From positions 1,297,501 through 1,361,500 of the forward strand of contig NZ_CP039695.1 in assembly GCF_005145025.1 (NCBI RefSeq): DNA of 64,000 nucleotides. The letters run 5' to 3'. A program made the translations under genes and the position numbers. Below the pieces are notes generated by a model that saw nothing but the letters and a program-made list of their open reading frames with translations, was not told where the DNA came from and did not search any database. The DNA is from Novosphingobium sp. EMRT-2 (lineage in GTDB: Bacteria > Pseudomonadota > Alphaproteobacteria > Sphingomonadales > Sphingomonadaceae). Of this stretch, positions 1 through 8,887 are shown piece by piece. Within the stretch, counting starts at the first letter, position 1, and the number at the start of each line of letters is the position of its first letter.

Positions 1-804
1 GCGCGCGATCGAGCCGTAGAGCAGGTTGGCGGAAGGCCGTGCGCCTTCGATCGGTTCGCGCGCGATCAAGCGAATACGAGGGGGTGTGCCCGGTTCCACG
101 ACGACGTGGCATTCCGGATCGGCCGCGATGTGGATCGTGCCCTGGCTGAGCGTCGCGCCGTCCTTCGCCGCCTTCACCGCGCACTTCAGATCGGTGTTAA
201 GGCGCTTGATGAACGTTTCGACGAGCGCCGGTTCCGCCTGCAACGCCACAATGGTCGGCGGACAATTGGACGGGAAATCGGATAGCAGCGTCGTCAGCGC
301 GTCGATCCCGCCCATCGAGGCGCTGCACGCCACGATGCGGCCGTTCCATTCGAACTGGGCATCCACCTGCTTCTGGTCGCGCACCGTCTTGCGATCGCGC
401 ACATTGCTGTTGGCGGCCGCCAGCACGATCTTGCCAAGTTTGCCGACCGACTTGTTGAACTGTTCCGGCGTGGCGCGCAGCGGCTTGGGAAAGCACTCCA
501 CCGCGCCCAGCTCGAAGGCCTTGAGCGAGGTTTCGGTGCCCGCCTGCGTCAGGCTCGACAGCATGACCACGGGCAGCGGATTGTGCTCCATGATCTCTTC
601 CAGGAACTCGATTCCGCTCATGCCCGGCATTTCCACATCGAGCGTGATCACGTTCGGGCGCAGCGCGTCGATCTGGTCGCGCGCCTCGGCGGCGTTGGCC
701 GCCGCGCCCACGACCCGGACGTTCTTCGCCTGGTCCAGAATATCCGAAAACAGCGCGCGCATGGCGGCTGAATCGTCAACGACAAGAACTCTTGCTTCGT
801 GCAT
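1..804 (-). CDS. cheB: Chemotaxis protein-glutamate methylesterase CheB, second copy (partial, runs off left edge)
   Basis: Reading leftward from ATG at 804, the first 268 residues are open to the window edge. They start MHEARVLVVDDSAAMRALFS, a receiver domain with paired acidic residues, and continue into the methylesterase domain. A full CheB is about 350 aa, so roughly 80 codons lie outside. The family demethylates or deamidates chemoreceptor glutamates when the receiver is phosphorylated by CheA. The gene is divergent from the operon starting at 1031, with about 225 bp between them, and is distinct from the cheB at 4319. A long open frame on the opposite strand (26-868) is its antisense shadow. 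Confidence 0.88.
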   Translation of the reverse strand, partial: MHEARVLVVDDSAAMRALFSDILDQAKNVRVVGAAANAAEARDQIDALRPNVITLDVEMPGMSGIEFLEEIMEHNPLPVVMLSSLTQAGTETSLKAFELGAVECFPKPLRATPEQFNKSVGKLGKIVLAAANSNVRDRKTVRDQKQVDAQFEWNGRIVACSASMGGIDALTTLLSDFPSNCPPTIVALQAEPALVETFIKRLNTDLKCAVKAAKDGATLSQGTIHIAADPECHVVVEPGTPPRIRLIAREPIEGARPSANLLYGSIAR

Positions 805-1030
805 CTGCTTGCAAACCTTCGCCTGCAGGCGTGCCCAGGCGGCACCCCTTCACGGCAAACAGGCTTAACGCTTTATCACCGAGCAAATTGCATCCGAGGG
901 GATAGGTATCTCAACCTAGGTTCTCCGCAAGGCAGCCTTTGCGCCTCGATGGTTAAATGCCTTCCAGCGAAACCGACCGGGCAGCCAGCCTGACGGGATC
1001 GGATGCACGCCACGCGAAGGAACCGTCACG

Positions 1031-1291
1031 ATGCCGACCATCACCCTGCCATCGCGCTGCGATCGGGCCGCCGCCGAAGCGGTGCTGCCCACCATGATCG
1101 CAGCGCTTGGCTCAGGTCCGCTGCACATCGATGCGCGCGAATGCTCGCAGATCGGGCAGGCCATGCTGCAACTGCTGGTCAGCGCGCGGCGCTCGCAAGG
1201 AGGGGCGACCATTCTTCCCTCCCCCGTCCTGCGCGATATCGCCCGGCTGGCCGGCCTAGAAGCGGACCTGTTCGATGGAGGCGCGGCATGA
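1031..1291 (+). CDS. Small STAS-domain chemotaxis protein
   Basis: An 86-aa protein with a STAS-like layout: a short N-terminal strand, the segment HIDARECSQIGQAMLQLLVSA, and a C-terminal helix around ILRDIARLAGL. Such single-domain STAS proteins often precede cheA in alphaproteobacterial chemotaxis operons. Its stop overlaps the cheA start in an ATGA at 1288-1291, which implies translational coupling. The typical phosphorylatable serine context is weak (D-A-R-E-C-S-Q). The exact role is inferred; it probably works at the signalling array or as a phosphatase or scaffold accessory. Confidence 0.7.
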   Translation: MPTITLPSRCDRAAAEAVLPTMIAALGSGPLHIDARECSQIGQAMLQLLVSARRSQGGATILPSPVLRDIARLAGLEADLFDGGAA

Positions 1292-3453
1292 CGAGCGAGG
1301 AAATCCAGGCCATCTTCTTCGCGGAATGCGAGGAATCGCTGGCGGCCGCCGAAACCGGGCTGGCCGCCTGCCAGGCCGGCACACAGGACGATGACACCGT
1401 CAACGCGGTGTTCCGGGGCGTCCATTCGATCAAGGGCGGCGCGGGTGCGTTCGGCTTCATTGCGCTCCAGGCCTTTACCCACACGTTCGAAACGCTGCTT
1501 TCGGATGTGCGCGACGGCACCGTGCCGCTGACCGATCCGCTGATCGAGCTGCTGCTGCGCGCGCTCGATACGCTGAGCGATCATGTTGCCGCGGCGCAAG
1601 GCGCCGGCGAGACGCCGGAAGACACGGCCCTGCTGGCCGAGCTGACGGCGGCCCAGGCAGCCAACGCCGGTGGCCCAACGGCTCCGGCTCCCCAACCGAA
1701 GGCCAAGCCGGCCAAGGCCACCAAGGCGAAGCCGGCTCCCGAACCCGCGCCCGAAGCGCAGGATGCGCCCGATGCGGAGATCGACATCGATCTTGACGCC
1801 ATGCTCGATGATCTGGCCGGGGCAATGGGCGGATCGTCACCCGATGCGGAAGGCGATGACGATGATGCGGCGGGCCGCTGGGAAATGCGCGTCCGGCCGC
1901 ATGCCGGTGCCATGCGCAACGGCAGCGAGCCTGTGCTCATGCTGCGCGAAGCCATCGAACTGGGCGGCCGCTGCGAACTTTGCGACATCTCGGAAGTCCC
2001 GCCGCTCGACAAGATCGATCCGGAAACCGGCTATCTCGGCTGGCATTTCAGCTTCCCCGAAGACGTCACCGAAGCCGCCGTGCGCGACATCTTCGATTTC
2101 ATCGGCGACGAATGCGATCTCGTGATCGGGCGCGGTCTCGCCATGCCGCCGGTGCAGTTGCCCGACCCCAAGCCCGGCAACGTCGCTCCCGCTGCCCCTG
2201 CCCCGACTTCGGCGGCGGTACAGGAACTTCCGCGTCCGGCCCCTTCCGCCGCGCCGGCGCCGGCTGCCGCCGCGAACCAGACGATCCGCATCGAACTGGG
2301 CAAACTGGACCGGCTCATCGACGCGGTGGGCGAACTGGTGATCGCGCAGGCGATGATGGCGCAGCGCCTCGTGAGCGAAGGCGTGACCGCTACCGAGGAA
2401 CTGACCATCCTCGAAAGCCTGACGCGCGACATTCAGGAAAGCGCGATGTCCATCCGCGCGCAACCGATAGGATCGGTGTTCAGCCGCGTGCCGCGCATCC
2501 TGCGCGAACTGACCCAGTCCACCGGCAAGCATGTGCGGCTGGACGTATCGGGCGAAAGCACCGAACTCGACAAGACCGTGATCGAGCGGCTGGGCGAACC
2601 GCTCACGCACCTGATCCGCAACGCGGTGGACCATGGCATCGAGGAATCCGATCAGCGCGTTGCGTCCGGAAAATCCCCGGAGGGTACGCTGACGCTTTCG
2701 GCCGAGCACCGTTCCAGCCGGATCGTTATCCGCATCGCCGATGACGGGCGCGGCATAGACCGCGAGCGCGTGCTGGCCAAGGCGATCGAAAAGGGCCTCG
2801 TGCCCGCCGATGTCCAGCTATCGAAGGAAGAAATCGACCAGTTGATCTTCGCGCCCGGCTTTTCGACCGCGCAGACCGTGTCCAACATCTCCGGCCGGGG
2901 CGTGGGCATGGACGTGGTGCGCCAGAACGTGAAGGATCTGGGCGGCCGCATCACCATCGAATCCGAACCCGGCAAGGGCACGGCCTTCATCCTGACGATG
3001 CCGCTGACGCTGGCCATTTCCGATGGCATGGTCGTCAACGTGGGCGACCAGACGCTGGTCATCCCGCTGGCCAGCGTGGTCGAAAGCCTGCGGCCCGACA
3101 TCGAGCATGTGAAGGGCCTGGGCACGCAGCGCGCGATGATCAACGTGCGCGGCCGGTTCATTCCGATCATCCCGCTCCACGCCGCCGTAGGCGCGCTGGG
3201 CGCTGCCGAAACGCCCGATCACGGCGTGCTGATCGTGGTGGAAACCGAAGGGGCCGGGCGCGCCGCGCTGCTGGTCGATGCCATTCGCGATCAGCGGCAG
3301 GTCGTGATCAAGAGCCTCGACACCCACTACCGGTCGGTCGAAGGCGTGGCCGGGGCAACGATCCTGGGCGACGGCCGCGTCGCGCTCATCATCGACGTGG
3401 ACGGCCTTGTCGCGCGCAGCCTCTCCGCCGCCCCGGCGCAGGAGGCCGCATGA
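1288..3453 (+). CDS. cheA: Chemotaxis histidine kinase CheA
   Basis: A 721-aa kinase. ATG at 1288 is preferred because it overlaps the upstream stop and places the HPt domain at the N terminus; the frame is open further upstream to 1003 but that part has no domain. HPt carries HSIKGG with the phosphoacceptor at about His46. An Ala/Pro-rich linker is followed by a P2-like domain (about 190-290), the dimerisation helices (IRIELGKLDRLIDAVGEL), then the ATPase: N box LIRNAVDHGIEES, G1 DDGRGID and G2 GRGVGMDVV. The last 130 residues are a CheW-like regulatory domain. It autophosphorylates in response to receptors and feeds CheY (5948) and CheB (4319). The cheR start overlaps its stop. Confidence 0.97.
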   Translation: MTSEEIQAIFFAECEESLAAAETGLAACQAGTQDDDTVNAVFRGVHSIKGGAGAFGFIALQAFTHTFETLLSDVRDGTVPLTDPLIELLLRALDTLSDHVAAAQGAGETPEDTALLAELTAAQAANAGGPTAPAPQPKAKPAKATKAKPAPEPAPEAQDAPDAEIDIDLDAMLDDLAGAMGGSSPDAEGDDDDAAGRWEMRVRPHAGAMRNGSEPVLMLREAIELGGRCELCDISEVPPLDKIDPETGYLGWHFSFPEDVTEAAVRDIFDFIGDECDLVIGRGLAMPPVQLPDPKPGNVAPAAPAPTSAAVQELPRPAPSAAPAPAAAANQTIRIELGKLDRLIDAVGELVIAQAMMAQRLVSEGVTATEELTILESLTRDIQESAMSIRAQPIGSVFSRVPRILRELTQSTGKHVRLDVSGESTELDKTVIERLGEPLTHLIRNAVDHGIEESDQRVASGKSPEGTLTLSAEHRSSRIVIRIADDGRGIDRERVLAKAIEKGLVPADVQLSKEEIDQLIFAPGFSTAQTVSNISGRGVGMDVVRQNVKDLGGRITIESEPGKGTAFILTMPLTLAISDGMVVNVGDQTLVIPLASVVESLRPDIEHVKGLGTQRAMINVRGRFIPIIPLHAAVGALGAAETPDHGVLIVVETEGAGRAALLVDAIRDQRQVVIKSLDTHYRSVEGVAGATILGDGRVALIIDVDGLVARSLSAAPAQEAA

Positions 3454-4322
3454 ACATCGCCGCCGCGTTCGAACCGTCGATGCCCGGGATCAGCCCGGGC
3501 ATCTACGACAACGACGATTTCACCGCCATCAGCGAGATCGCGCACCGCGAGGCGGGGCTGGTCCTGCCACCGGGCAAGGCGATGCTGGTCTATTCGCGCC
3601 TCGCCCCGCTGGTGCGGGATTCGGGCTGCGCCACGTTCGGCTCCTATGTCATGCGTATCCGCGAGGATGGCGAGGAACGCTCGCGCGCGATCTGCGCCCT
3701 CACCACCAACCACACGTTCTTCTACCGCGAAGCGCATCATTTCGAGCACTTCGCACAGGAATTGCGGTCGGATTTCGTGAAGCGTCTGGAACGCGGTGGC
3801 AAGCTGCGCATCTGGTCCGCCGGCTGCTCTAGCGGCGAGGAAACCTGGTCGCTGCTGATGACCCTGCTCGGCCCCGAACGGAACGCCGGACTGGCGATCG
3901 CGCAGCGCGACGTGCGGATGCTGGCCAGCGACATCGCGGTCCACGCGCTGCGCAAGGCCAGTGCCGCGCGCTATCGCGCCGAGGATCTGAAGCCCATGCC
4001 CGAACGCCTGCGCGAAGCCTGGTGCCGGACCGACGGCGCGGACGCCACGATAGTGCCCGAAATGCAGGCCCTCGTCCGTTTCCGTTCGCTCAACCTGCAA
4101 GGCCCGTGGCCCATGCGGGGGGAATTCGACGTGATCTTCTGCCGGAACGTCATGATCTATTTCGACACCCCCACCAAGGAGCGGCTGGTCGCCCGCTTCG
4201 CCGAAAAGCTGGCGCCCGGCGGCCACCTTTACATCGGCCACAGCGAGCGCGTGACCGGACCGGCGCTGGACCACCTTACTAGCGTCGGCCCCACCATCTA
4301 TCGCAAAGGAGGCAGCCGATGA
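3450..4322 (+). CDS. cheR: Chemoreceptor glutamate methyltransferase CheR
   Basis: A 290-aa SAM-dependent methyltransferase. The N-terminal helical domain (about 20-95) is followed by a Rossmann-like fold with the SAM-binding segment IWSAGCSSGEETWSLL and the late motif FDVIFCRNVMIYFD. The family methylates glutamates of chemoreceptors for adaptation, opposing CheB. The start overlaps the cheA stop (ATGA) and its own stop overlaps the cheB start (ATGA), so cheA-cheR-cheB are translationally coupled. Length is normal for the family. Confidence 0.96.
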   Translation: MNIAAAFEPSMPGISPGIYDNDDFTAISEIAHREAGLVLPPGKAMLVYSRLAPLVRDSGCATFGSYVMRIREDGEERSRAICALTTNHTFFYREAHHFEHFAQELRSDFVKRLERGGKLRIWSAGCSSGEETWSLLMTLLGPERNAGLAIAQRDVRMLASDIAVHALRKASAARYRAEDLKPMPERLREAWCRTDGADATIVPEMQALVRFRSLNLQGPWPMRGEFDVIFCRNVMIYFDTPTKERLVARFAEKLAPGGHLYIGHSERVTGPALDHLTSVGPTIYRKGGSR

Positions 4323-5365
4323 GCCGCCGCCCGATCCGCGTCGTCGTCGTCGAGGATTCTCCGACCATGCGCGCGATCATCCATACGCGCCTGTCCAAGG
4401 AAGATGACATCGAAGTCGTCGCGTCCGCCGCGAACGCCGCGGAAGGCCGCCAGATGATCCGCGAGCTGGACCCCGACGTCGTCACGCTCGACGTGGAAAT
4501 GCCGGGCATGAACGGCCTGGATTTCCTCGAGAAGATCATGAAGCTGCGCCCAACCCCGGTCATCATCGTATCGGGCGCAACCCAGCAGGGCAACGAAACG
4601 ACCGCCCGCGCGCTGACGCTGGGCGCCGTCGATTGCTATGCCAAGAGCCAGATTTCGGGCACGCTGCCGCTCGACGATGGCGGCAAGCTGGCGCGTCTCG
4701 TCCGCGATGCCGCGAAAGTGAGCTTCGCGCGCGATGACGCACCGGCCACGCCCATGGCCGCCGCCCCGCCTCCGCCGCCTCCAGCGACCAGGAAGGGGCC
4801 GCCCAAGGTCATCGTCATCGGCTCGTCCACCGGGGGCGTGGAAGCCTTGCACACGCTGCTTTCGCAGTTTCCCGCCGATTGCCCGCCGACGCTGGTTGTC
4901 CAGCACATCAACGAGCGCTTCACCGCAGCCGTAGCGCGCACACTGGACGAAGCTTGCGCCGCCCGCGTGGTGCTGGCGCAACCCGACCTGCCGCTGCGGC
5001 CGGGCCATATCTATTTCCCGCCCGACAACGATCGCCATCTTCTGGTCGGCGGGCCGCAAATCCTGCGCACGAAGCTGCGCGCCGGCGATCGCATCTCCGG
5101 CCACCGGCCCAGCGTGGACGCCCTGTTCCAGTCAGCCGCGGAAATAGCCGGCAAGGACGCCGTGGGCATCTTGCTGACCGGCATGGGTTCGGACGGTGCC
5201 AGCGGGCTGCTGGCCATGGCGCGTGCCGGCGCGCTGACGATAGCGCAGGACGAAGCGACCTGCGCGGTCTTCGGGATGCCGCGCGCCGCCATCGCGCTGG
5301 GCGCCGCCAGCATCGTCGCGCCGATCGACCAGATCGCCCGGCACACTTTCAGCAAGGCCGCCTGA
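4319..5365 (+). CDS. cheB: Chemotaxis response regulator / methylesterase CheB (operon copy)
   Basis: A 348-aa two-domain protein. The receiver (1-120) has E12-D13 and the phosphoacceptor D58 in VTLDVEMPG. A Pro/Ala linker (140-160) leads to the methylesterase domain with GSSTGG (Ser170), VQHINERF (His196) and LLTGMGSDG (Asp292), the complete catalytic triad. It removes methyl groups added by CheR and is activated by CheA phosphotransfer. It lies between cheR (ATGA overlap) and cheD (1-bp gap). A second, divergent cheB lies at the left edge of the window. Confidence 0.96.
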   Translation: MSRRPIRVVVVEDSPTMRAIIHTRLSKEDDIEVVASAANAAEGRQMIRELDPDVVTLDVEMPGMNGLDFLEKIMKLRPTPVIIVSGATQQGNETTARALTLGAVDCYAKSQISGTLPLDDGGKLARLVRDAAKVSFARDDAPATPMAAAPPPPPPATRKGPPKVIVIGSSTGGVEALHTLLSQFPADCPPTLVVQHINERFTAAVARTLDEACAARVVLAQPDLPLRPGHIYFPPDNDRHLLVGGPQILRTKLRAGDRISGHRPSVDALFQSAAEIAGKDAVGILLTGMGSDGASGLLAMARAGALTIAQDEATCAVFGMPRAAIALGAASIVAPIDQIARHTFSKAA

Positions 5366-5366
5366 C

Positions 5367-5912
5367 ATGTATCATCGCCCTCTCCTTCCTTCCCATCCCC
5401 AGCGCCGCACGGTCATGCAGGGCCAGGCCTTCGCCAGCGACGGTGCGGACGAGGAATTCACCACCGTCCTGGGCAGTTGCGTGTCCACCTGCCTCTACGA
5501 TCCGGAAGTGCGCGTGGGCGGCATGAACCACTTCCTGCTGGCCGAGCCGCCCAGCCCGAACGCGGCGATCGACGTCCATTACGGCGTCTATCTGATGGAA
5601 GTGCTCGTCAACGAGATGCTGGCGCGGGGCGCGCGGAAACACCGGCTCAAGGCCCATCTTTATGGCGGCGCGAACGTGAACCGGACGATGATGAAGATCG
5701 GTTCGATCAATGCCGAATTCGCCCGTGGCTTCCTGATCCGCGAAGGCATCGTGCTGATGCGCGAGGACCTGGGCGGCACGCAGGCGCGCCGCGTCGATTT
5801 CCGGCCCGCCTCGGGGCAGGTCCGCTGCCGCGTGGTGGAGGAACGCCTTGCCCCGCCCGTTCAACCCACCACCCGCCCGCAGAAGGCGTCGGGCGACGTC
5901 GAACTGTTCTGA
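5367..5912 (+). CDS. cheD: Chemoreceptor glutamine deamidase CheD
   Basis: A 181-aa protein with the CheD signatures: TTVLGSCVSTCLYDP (catalytic Cys38) and GGMNHFLL (His55), followed by YGVYLMEVLVNEML and KAHLYGGAN. The family deamidates receptor glutamines to glutamates and can bind CheC/CheY. It starts two bases after the cheB stop. The last 25 residues are a poorly conserved tail. Confidence 0.95.
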   Translation: MYHRPLLPSHPQRRTVMQGQAFASDGADEEFTTVLGSCVSTCLYDPEVRVGGMNHFLLAEPPSPNAAIDVHYGVYLMEVLVNEMLARGARKHRLKAHLYGGANVNRTMMKIGSINAEFARGFLIREGIVLMREDLGGTQARRVDFRPASGQVRCRVVEERLAPPVQPTTRPQKASGDVELF

Positions 5913-5947
5913 CAGGGAACCCCTCTCACTCGAAAGCGAACCACGAC

Positions 5948-6319
5948 ATGACCAAATCTACCCGAATCCTGACTGTCGACGACAGCCCCAGCATGCGCGC
6001 CCTGCTCAACCACGCCCTCGCCTCCAACGGCTTCGACGTGGCGCAGGCGGAAGACGGGATGGCCGCGCTCGACTGGCTGGAAAGCAACGAAGTCGACGTC
6101 GTCATTACCGACATCAACATGCCCCGCCTGGATGGCTTCGGCCTGATCGAGCGCCTGCGCGACGGCGAACGGCACCGCGATCGCCCGATTCTGGTGCTCA
6201 CCACCGAAAGCTCGGACGAGAAGAAGGCCCGCGCCCGCGCCGCCGGCGCGACCGGGTGGATCGTGAAACCGTTCGATCCCGCCAAGCTCGTCGCGGCGGT
6301 CCGCCGCGTCACCCATTGA
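5948..6319 (+). CDS. cheY: Chemotaxis response regulator CheY
   Basis: A 123-aa single receiver domain. ATG at 5948 (MTKSTRILTVDDSPSMR) is chosen although the frame is open back to 5477, because only the last 123 residues form a domain and the rest overlaps cheD. D11-D12, the phosphoacceptor D55 (VVITDINMP), the T85-T86 switch and K107 (GWIVKPF) are all present. It carries the CheA signal to the flagellar motor or competes for phosphate. It lies between cheD and cheW in the same operon. Confidence 0.95.
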   Translation: MTKSTRILTVDDSPSMRALLNHALASNGFDVAQAEDGMAALDWLESNEVDVVITDINMPRLDGFGLIERLRDGERHRDRPILVLTTESSDEKKARARAAGATGWIVKPFDPAKLVAAVRRVTH

Positions 6320-6341
6320 TGGCTGGACGGGAGACAAACCG

Positions 6342-6785
6342 ATGATCCGCGAACTGATCACATTCGAAGTCGAAGGCCAGGTCTTCGGGCTGGACATCAT
6401 GTCCATCCGCGAAATCCGCGCCTGGTCGCCCACGACGCGCCTGCCGCGCGTGCCGTCCTATGTCGCGGGCGTGGTCAATCTGCGCGGCACCGTGCTGCCC
6501 GTCGTCGATCTGGCCGCCCGCCTCGGCTGGAACGCGACCGAACCCACGCCCCGCCACGCGATCATCGTCACCCAGATGGACGCCCAGATCGGCGGATGGA
6601 TCGTGGATGCCGTCAGCGACATCGTCACCGTGCCGGAAGAGGCGTTGCAACCGCCCCCGCCCAGCACCGGCCAAGACACGGTCATCCCGTTCCTCGAAGG
6701 GCTTGCCGCCATCGATGAACGCATGGTCATGGTTCTCAACCTCGCCGCGCTGAGCAACGAAGCCCAGCTCGCCGAAGCCGCCTGA
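6342..6785 (+). CDS. cheW: Chemotaxis coupling protein CheW
   Basis: A 147-aa SH3-like coupling protein beginning MIRELITFEVEGQVFGLDIM, with IREIRAWSPTTRLPRVPSYV and GVVNLRGTVLPVVDL, the standard CheW landmarks. It links CheA to receptors in the membrane array. It starts 22 bp after cheY and is followed by an 84-aa gene. No chemoreceptor gene is in the visible part of the cluster. Confidence 0.95.
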   Translation: MIRELITFEVEGQVFGLDIMSIREIRAWSPTTRLPRVPSYVAGVVNLRGTVLPVVDLAARLGWNATEPTPRHAIIVTQMDAQIGGWIVDAVSDIVTVPEEALQPPPPSTGQDTVIPFLEGLAAIDERMVMVLNLAALSNEAQLAEAA

Positions 6786-6801
6786 CGCATGGAGGATACC
6801 G

Positions 6802-7056
6802 ATGAACCAGGAGGCCACGCACCGGCAGATCGCCATCGTCCTTGAGGAACTGTCGCAGGAAGTCGAAGCGCTTGGCGCGTCGCTCTGCCTCGATCCCGAT
6901 ATCGTCGTCCGCCACATGACCACCCTGCAGGCGATCGACATGATCGGCCAGAAACAGCGCTCGCTTGCATCGCTGCTGACGGCCGATTGCCCGGCCGCCA
7001 GTATCGAGAAGATCGCCATCGACGCGCTGCGGGAACGCCTGCGCCTGTTCGGATAG
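6802..7056 (+). CDS. Small conserved-looking helical protein at the end of the chemotaxis operon
   Basis: An 84-aa predicted protein starting MNQEATHRQIAIVLEELSQE, preceded by GGAGGATACC, a good ribosome site. It is almost wholly alpha-helical in composition and contains the segment LQAIDMIGQKQRSLASLL. The segment recalls helical phosphatase or CheZ-like motifs only loosely, so no function is assigned. Position after cheW, with 16 bp between, implies a chemotaxis role. A strong stem-loop lies just downstream. Confidence 0.75.
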   Translation: MNQEATHRQIAIVLEELSQEVEALGASLCLDPDIVVRHMTTLQAIDMIGQKQRSLASLLTADCPAASIEKIAIDALRERLRLFG

Positions 7057-7070
7057 CGTCTTAGGGTCGG

Positions 7071-7106
7071 GATCGGGCCGCGCGCGCCGATGCGCGCGGT
7101 CCGATC
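7071..7106 (+). terminator. Stem-loop after the chemotaxis operon
   Basis: Arms GATCGG-G-CCGCGCGC and GCGCGCGG-T-CCGATC form a long GC-rich hairpin with one mismatch and a 6-nt loop, starting 14 bp after the last operon stop. There is no U-tract, so it may be a transcript-end stabiliser or a factor-assisted terminator. Confidence 0.5.
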
Positions 7107-7212
7107 CGCCCGTCGGCCGATCGCGCCTTACCCCAGGCGGATGCGAAATTGTGGGGAACCCAGCCGATGGCGGCTGGACTTCGCCCGTGGCCCTGCGCCA
7201 TGGAATGTCGCC

Positions 7213-7884
7213 ATGTGGCAACTCTATCAGTTTCCCCTTTGCCCGTTCAGCCGCAAGGTTCGCCTGCTGCTCAGCGAAAAGGGTGTCGGCTATGAACTGT
7301 GGCGCGAAAATCCGTGGGAACAGCGCGACGAATTCACGCGCATGAACCCGGCCGGCCGCACGCCGGTGCTGCATAATCCGGAACGCGAGATCACGCTGGT
7401 CGACAGCCGGGCGATCTGCGAATACTTCGAGGAAACGGTCGACAAGACGCCAATGATCAACGGCACCGCCGCCAACCGCGCCGAAATACGCCGGCTGGTG
7501 GCGCTGTTCGACGAAAATTTCTTTGCCGACGTCACGCATCCGCTGATGGAAGAACGGATGCGCAAGCGGCTGATCTACCGCCAGCCGCCCGACAGCCGCC
7601 TGCTGCGCGAGGCCATGCGGCTGGCCAACGCCCATCTCGACTATATCGACTATCTCATCGACAACCGCCCCTGGCTGGCCGGCGCGACGATGAGCCTCGC
7701 CGACCTTGCCGCCGCCGCGCAGATTTCGGTGGCGGACTACCTCGGCGGCATCGACTGGTCACAGCACGAACAGGCGCGCGGCTGGTATTCGGTGTTCAAG
7801 AGCCGGCCAAGCTTCCGCCCGCTCCTGTCCGAACGCATGGACGTGATCCAGCCGCCCTCGCACTACGGCGACGTGAACGCCTGA
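7213..7884 (+). CDS. fzlA: Glutathione S-transferase family protein, FzlA-like
   Basis: A 223-aa GST-fold protein from ATG at 7213 (MWQLYQFPLCPFSRKVRLLL); the frame is open upstream to 7090 but that part is not conserved-looking. The N-terminal thioredoxin-like domain carries MNPAGRTPVL and DSRAICEYFEE. The helical C-terminal domain ends SRPSFRPLLSERMDVIQPPSHY. Conserved alphaproteobacterial proteins with this ending are the FtsZ-binding division factor FzlA. The family call is secure; the division role is inferred from the C-terminal motif. A terminator hairpin overlaps its stop. Confidence 0.75.
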   Translation: MWQLYQFPLCPFSRKVRLLLSEKGVGYELWRENPWEQRDEFTRMNPAGRTPVLHNPEREITLVDSRAICEYFEETVDKTPMINGTAANRAEIRRLVALFDENFFADVTHPLMEERMRKRLIYRQPPDSRLLREAMRLANAHLDYIDYLIDNRPWLAGATMSLADLAAAAQISVADYLGGIDWSQHEQARGWYSVFKSRPSFRPLLSERMDVIQPPSHYGDVNA

Positions 7885-7898
7885 CGCCGGCGTTCACG
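7872..7898. terminator. Bidirectional terminator hairpin between convergent genes
   Basis: Perfect 10-bp arms CGTGAACGCC and GGCGTTCACG with a 7-nt loop, overlapping the stop codon of the FzlA-like gene and ending 18 bp before the 3' end of the convergent gene at 7916. Confidence 0.55.
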
Positions 7899-7915
7899 CG
7901 CCGCCTTTGCCGGAT

Positions 7916-8887
7916 TCAGGCCGCGCGGGGCTTGGAGCCGAAACGGCCGTGCTTGCGAAAACGGACCATCCACCGCTCCAGGAACAGCGCCAGCGGGCGC
8001 GGATGCACACCCAGATCGCGGATGCCGGGCAACGTGCCGGTCGCCGCGCTGCCCGCCTTGAGCAGCAGCCACTGGTCCCGCGTCAACGGCGCGCCAGGCA
8101 GCCAGCCCAACGCCGCGATCAGGCTGGAAACACCGTCGGGCAGATCGATGAAAGTACGGTCCCGCGCCTCCGCGCGCGCGATCCGGCGGTTGAGATCGCC
8201 CATCGTGATCACTTCCGGGCCGGCCAGCTCATAGACCTTGCCCGCATGGGCCGCGGGGTCGGCGAGCACGTTGCCCACCGCTTCAGCCGCGTCGTCCACG
8301 CTCAGCGGCTGCAACCGCGCGTCCGGACCGAATACCGGGACCACGGGAAAAGCCGCGATGATCCGGCCGAACATGGTGACGAACTGGTCATCGTCGCCAA
8401 ACAGCACCGACGGACGCAGGATCGTCGCGCCGGGGAACGCGGCGCGCACCGCAGCCTCGCCTTCGGCCTTGGTCCGCGCATAGGCCACAGGCGATCCGGC
8501 ATCGGCGCCCAGCGCCGAGACATGCACGAACGCGGTTGCCCCGGCCTGCGCCGCCGCGGCGGCGATGCGCCCGGCGCCCTCGCCCTGGATCGCGTCGAGA
8601 TCGCCCTTGAAGGCCCCGACCAGGTTCACCACCGCGTCCGCGCCATGGACAGCGGCGGCGACCGCCTCGGGCTTGCTCACGTCCACGCGCAGGAACTGCA
8701 CCTGGCCAAGATTGCCCAGCGGCTTGAGATGAAACGCCTTTTCCGGATGCCGGCTGCAGATCCGCAGGCGCGCACCGCGCGCCAGCAGTTCCTGCGCCAG
8801 ATGCGTGCCGAAGAAGCCGCTGCCGCCGATCAACGTGACCAGCCTGCCTTCAAGATCGCGCGTCCTGCCCTTGCCCATATCCGTCAA
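7916..8887 (-). CDS. NAD(P)-binding protein of the NDUFA9 / complex I assembly type
   Basis: A 323-aa atypical short-chain dehydrogenase. The Rossmann nucleotide-binding motif is GGSGFFGTHLAQELL near residue 22, followed by LRVDVSKPEAV, the AVVNLVGAF segment, HVSALGAD and YARTKAEGE (a shifted YxxxK), and ILRPSVLFGDDDQFV. This is the pattern of the complex I NDUFA9-like subfamily of NAD-dependent epimerases. In alphaproteobacteria it often stands alone, away from the nuo operon. A real dehydrogenase activity is not established. Confidence 0.85.
   Translation of the reverse strand: MTDMGKGRTRDLEGRLVTLIGGSGFFGTHLAQELLARGARLRICSRHPEKAFHLKPLGNLGQVQFLRVDVSKPEAVAAAVHGADAVVNLVGAFKGDLDAIQGEGAGRIAAAAAQAGATAFVHVSALGADAGSPVAYARTKAEGEAAVRAAFPGATILRPSVLFGDDDQFVTMFGRIIAAFPVVPVFGPDARLQPLSVDDAAEAVGNVLADPAAHAGKVYELAGPEVITMGDLNRRIARAEARDRTFIDLPDGVSSLIAALGWLPGAPLTRDQWLLLKAGSAATGTLPGIRDLGVHPRPLALFLERWMVRFRKHGRFGSKPRAA

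Noticed and set aside
26..868. Long plus-strand open frame (280 codons) at the left edge
   Set aside because: It is antisense to the partial cheB; the minus-strand frame has a clear receiver domain and the plus frame is low-complexity Ser/Ala/Arg.
1003..1287. Extended N-terminus of CheA starting at 1003
   Set aside because: The extension overlaps the STAS gene in another frame, is Arg/Ala-rich and has no domain; ATG at 1288 fits the HPt start and the ATGA overlap.
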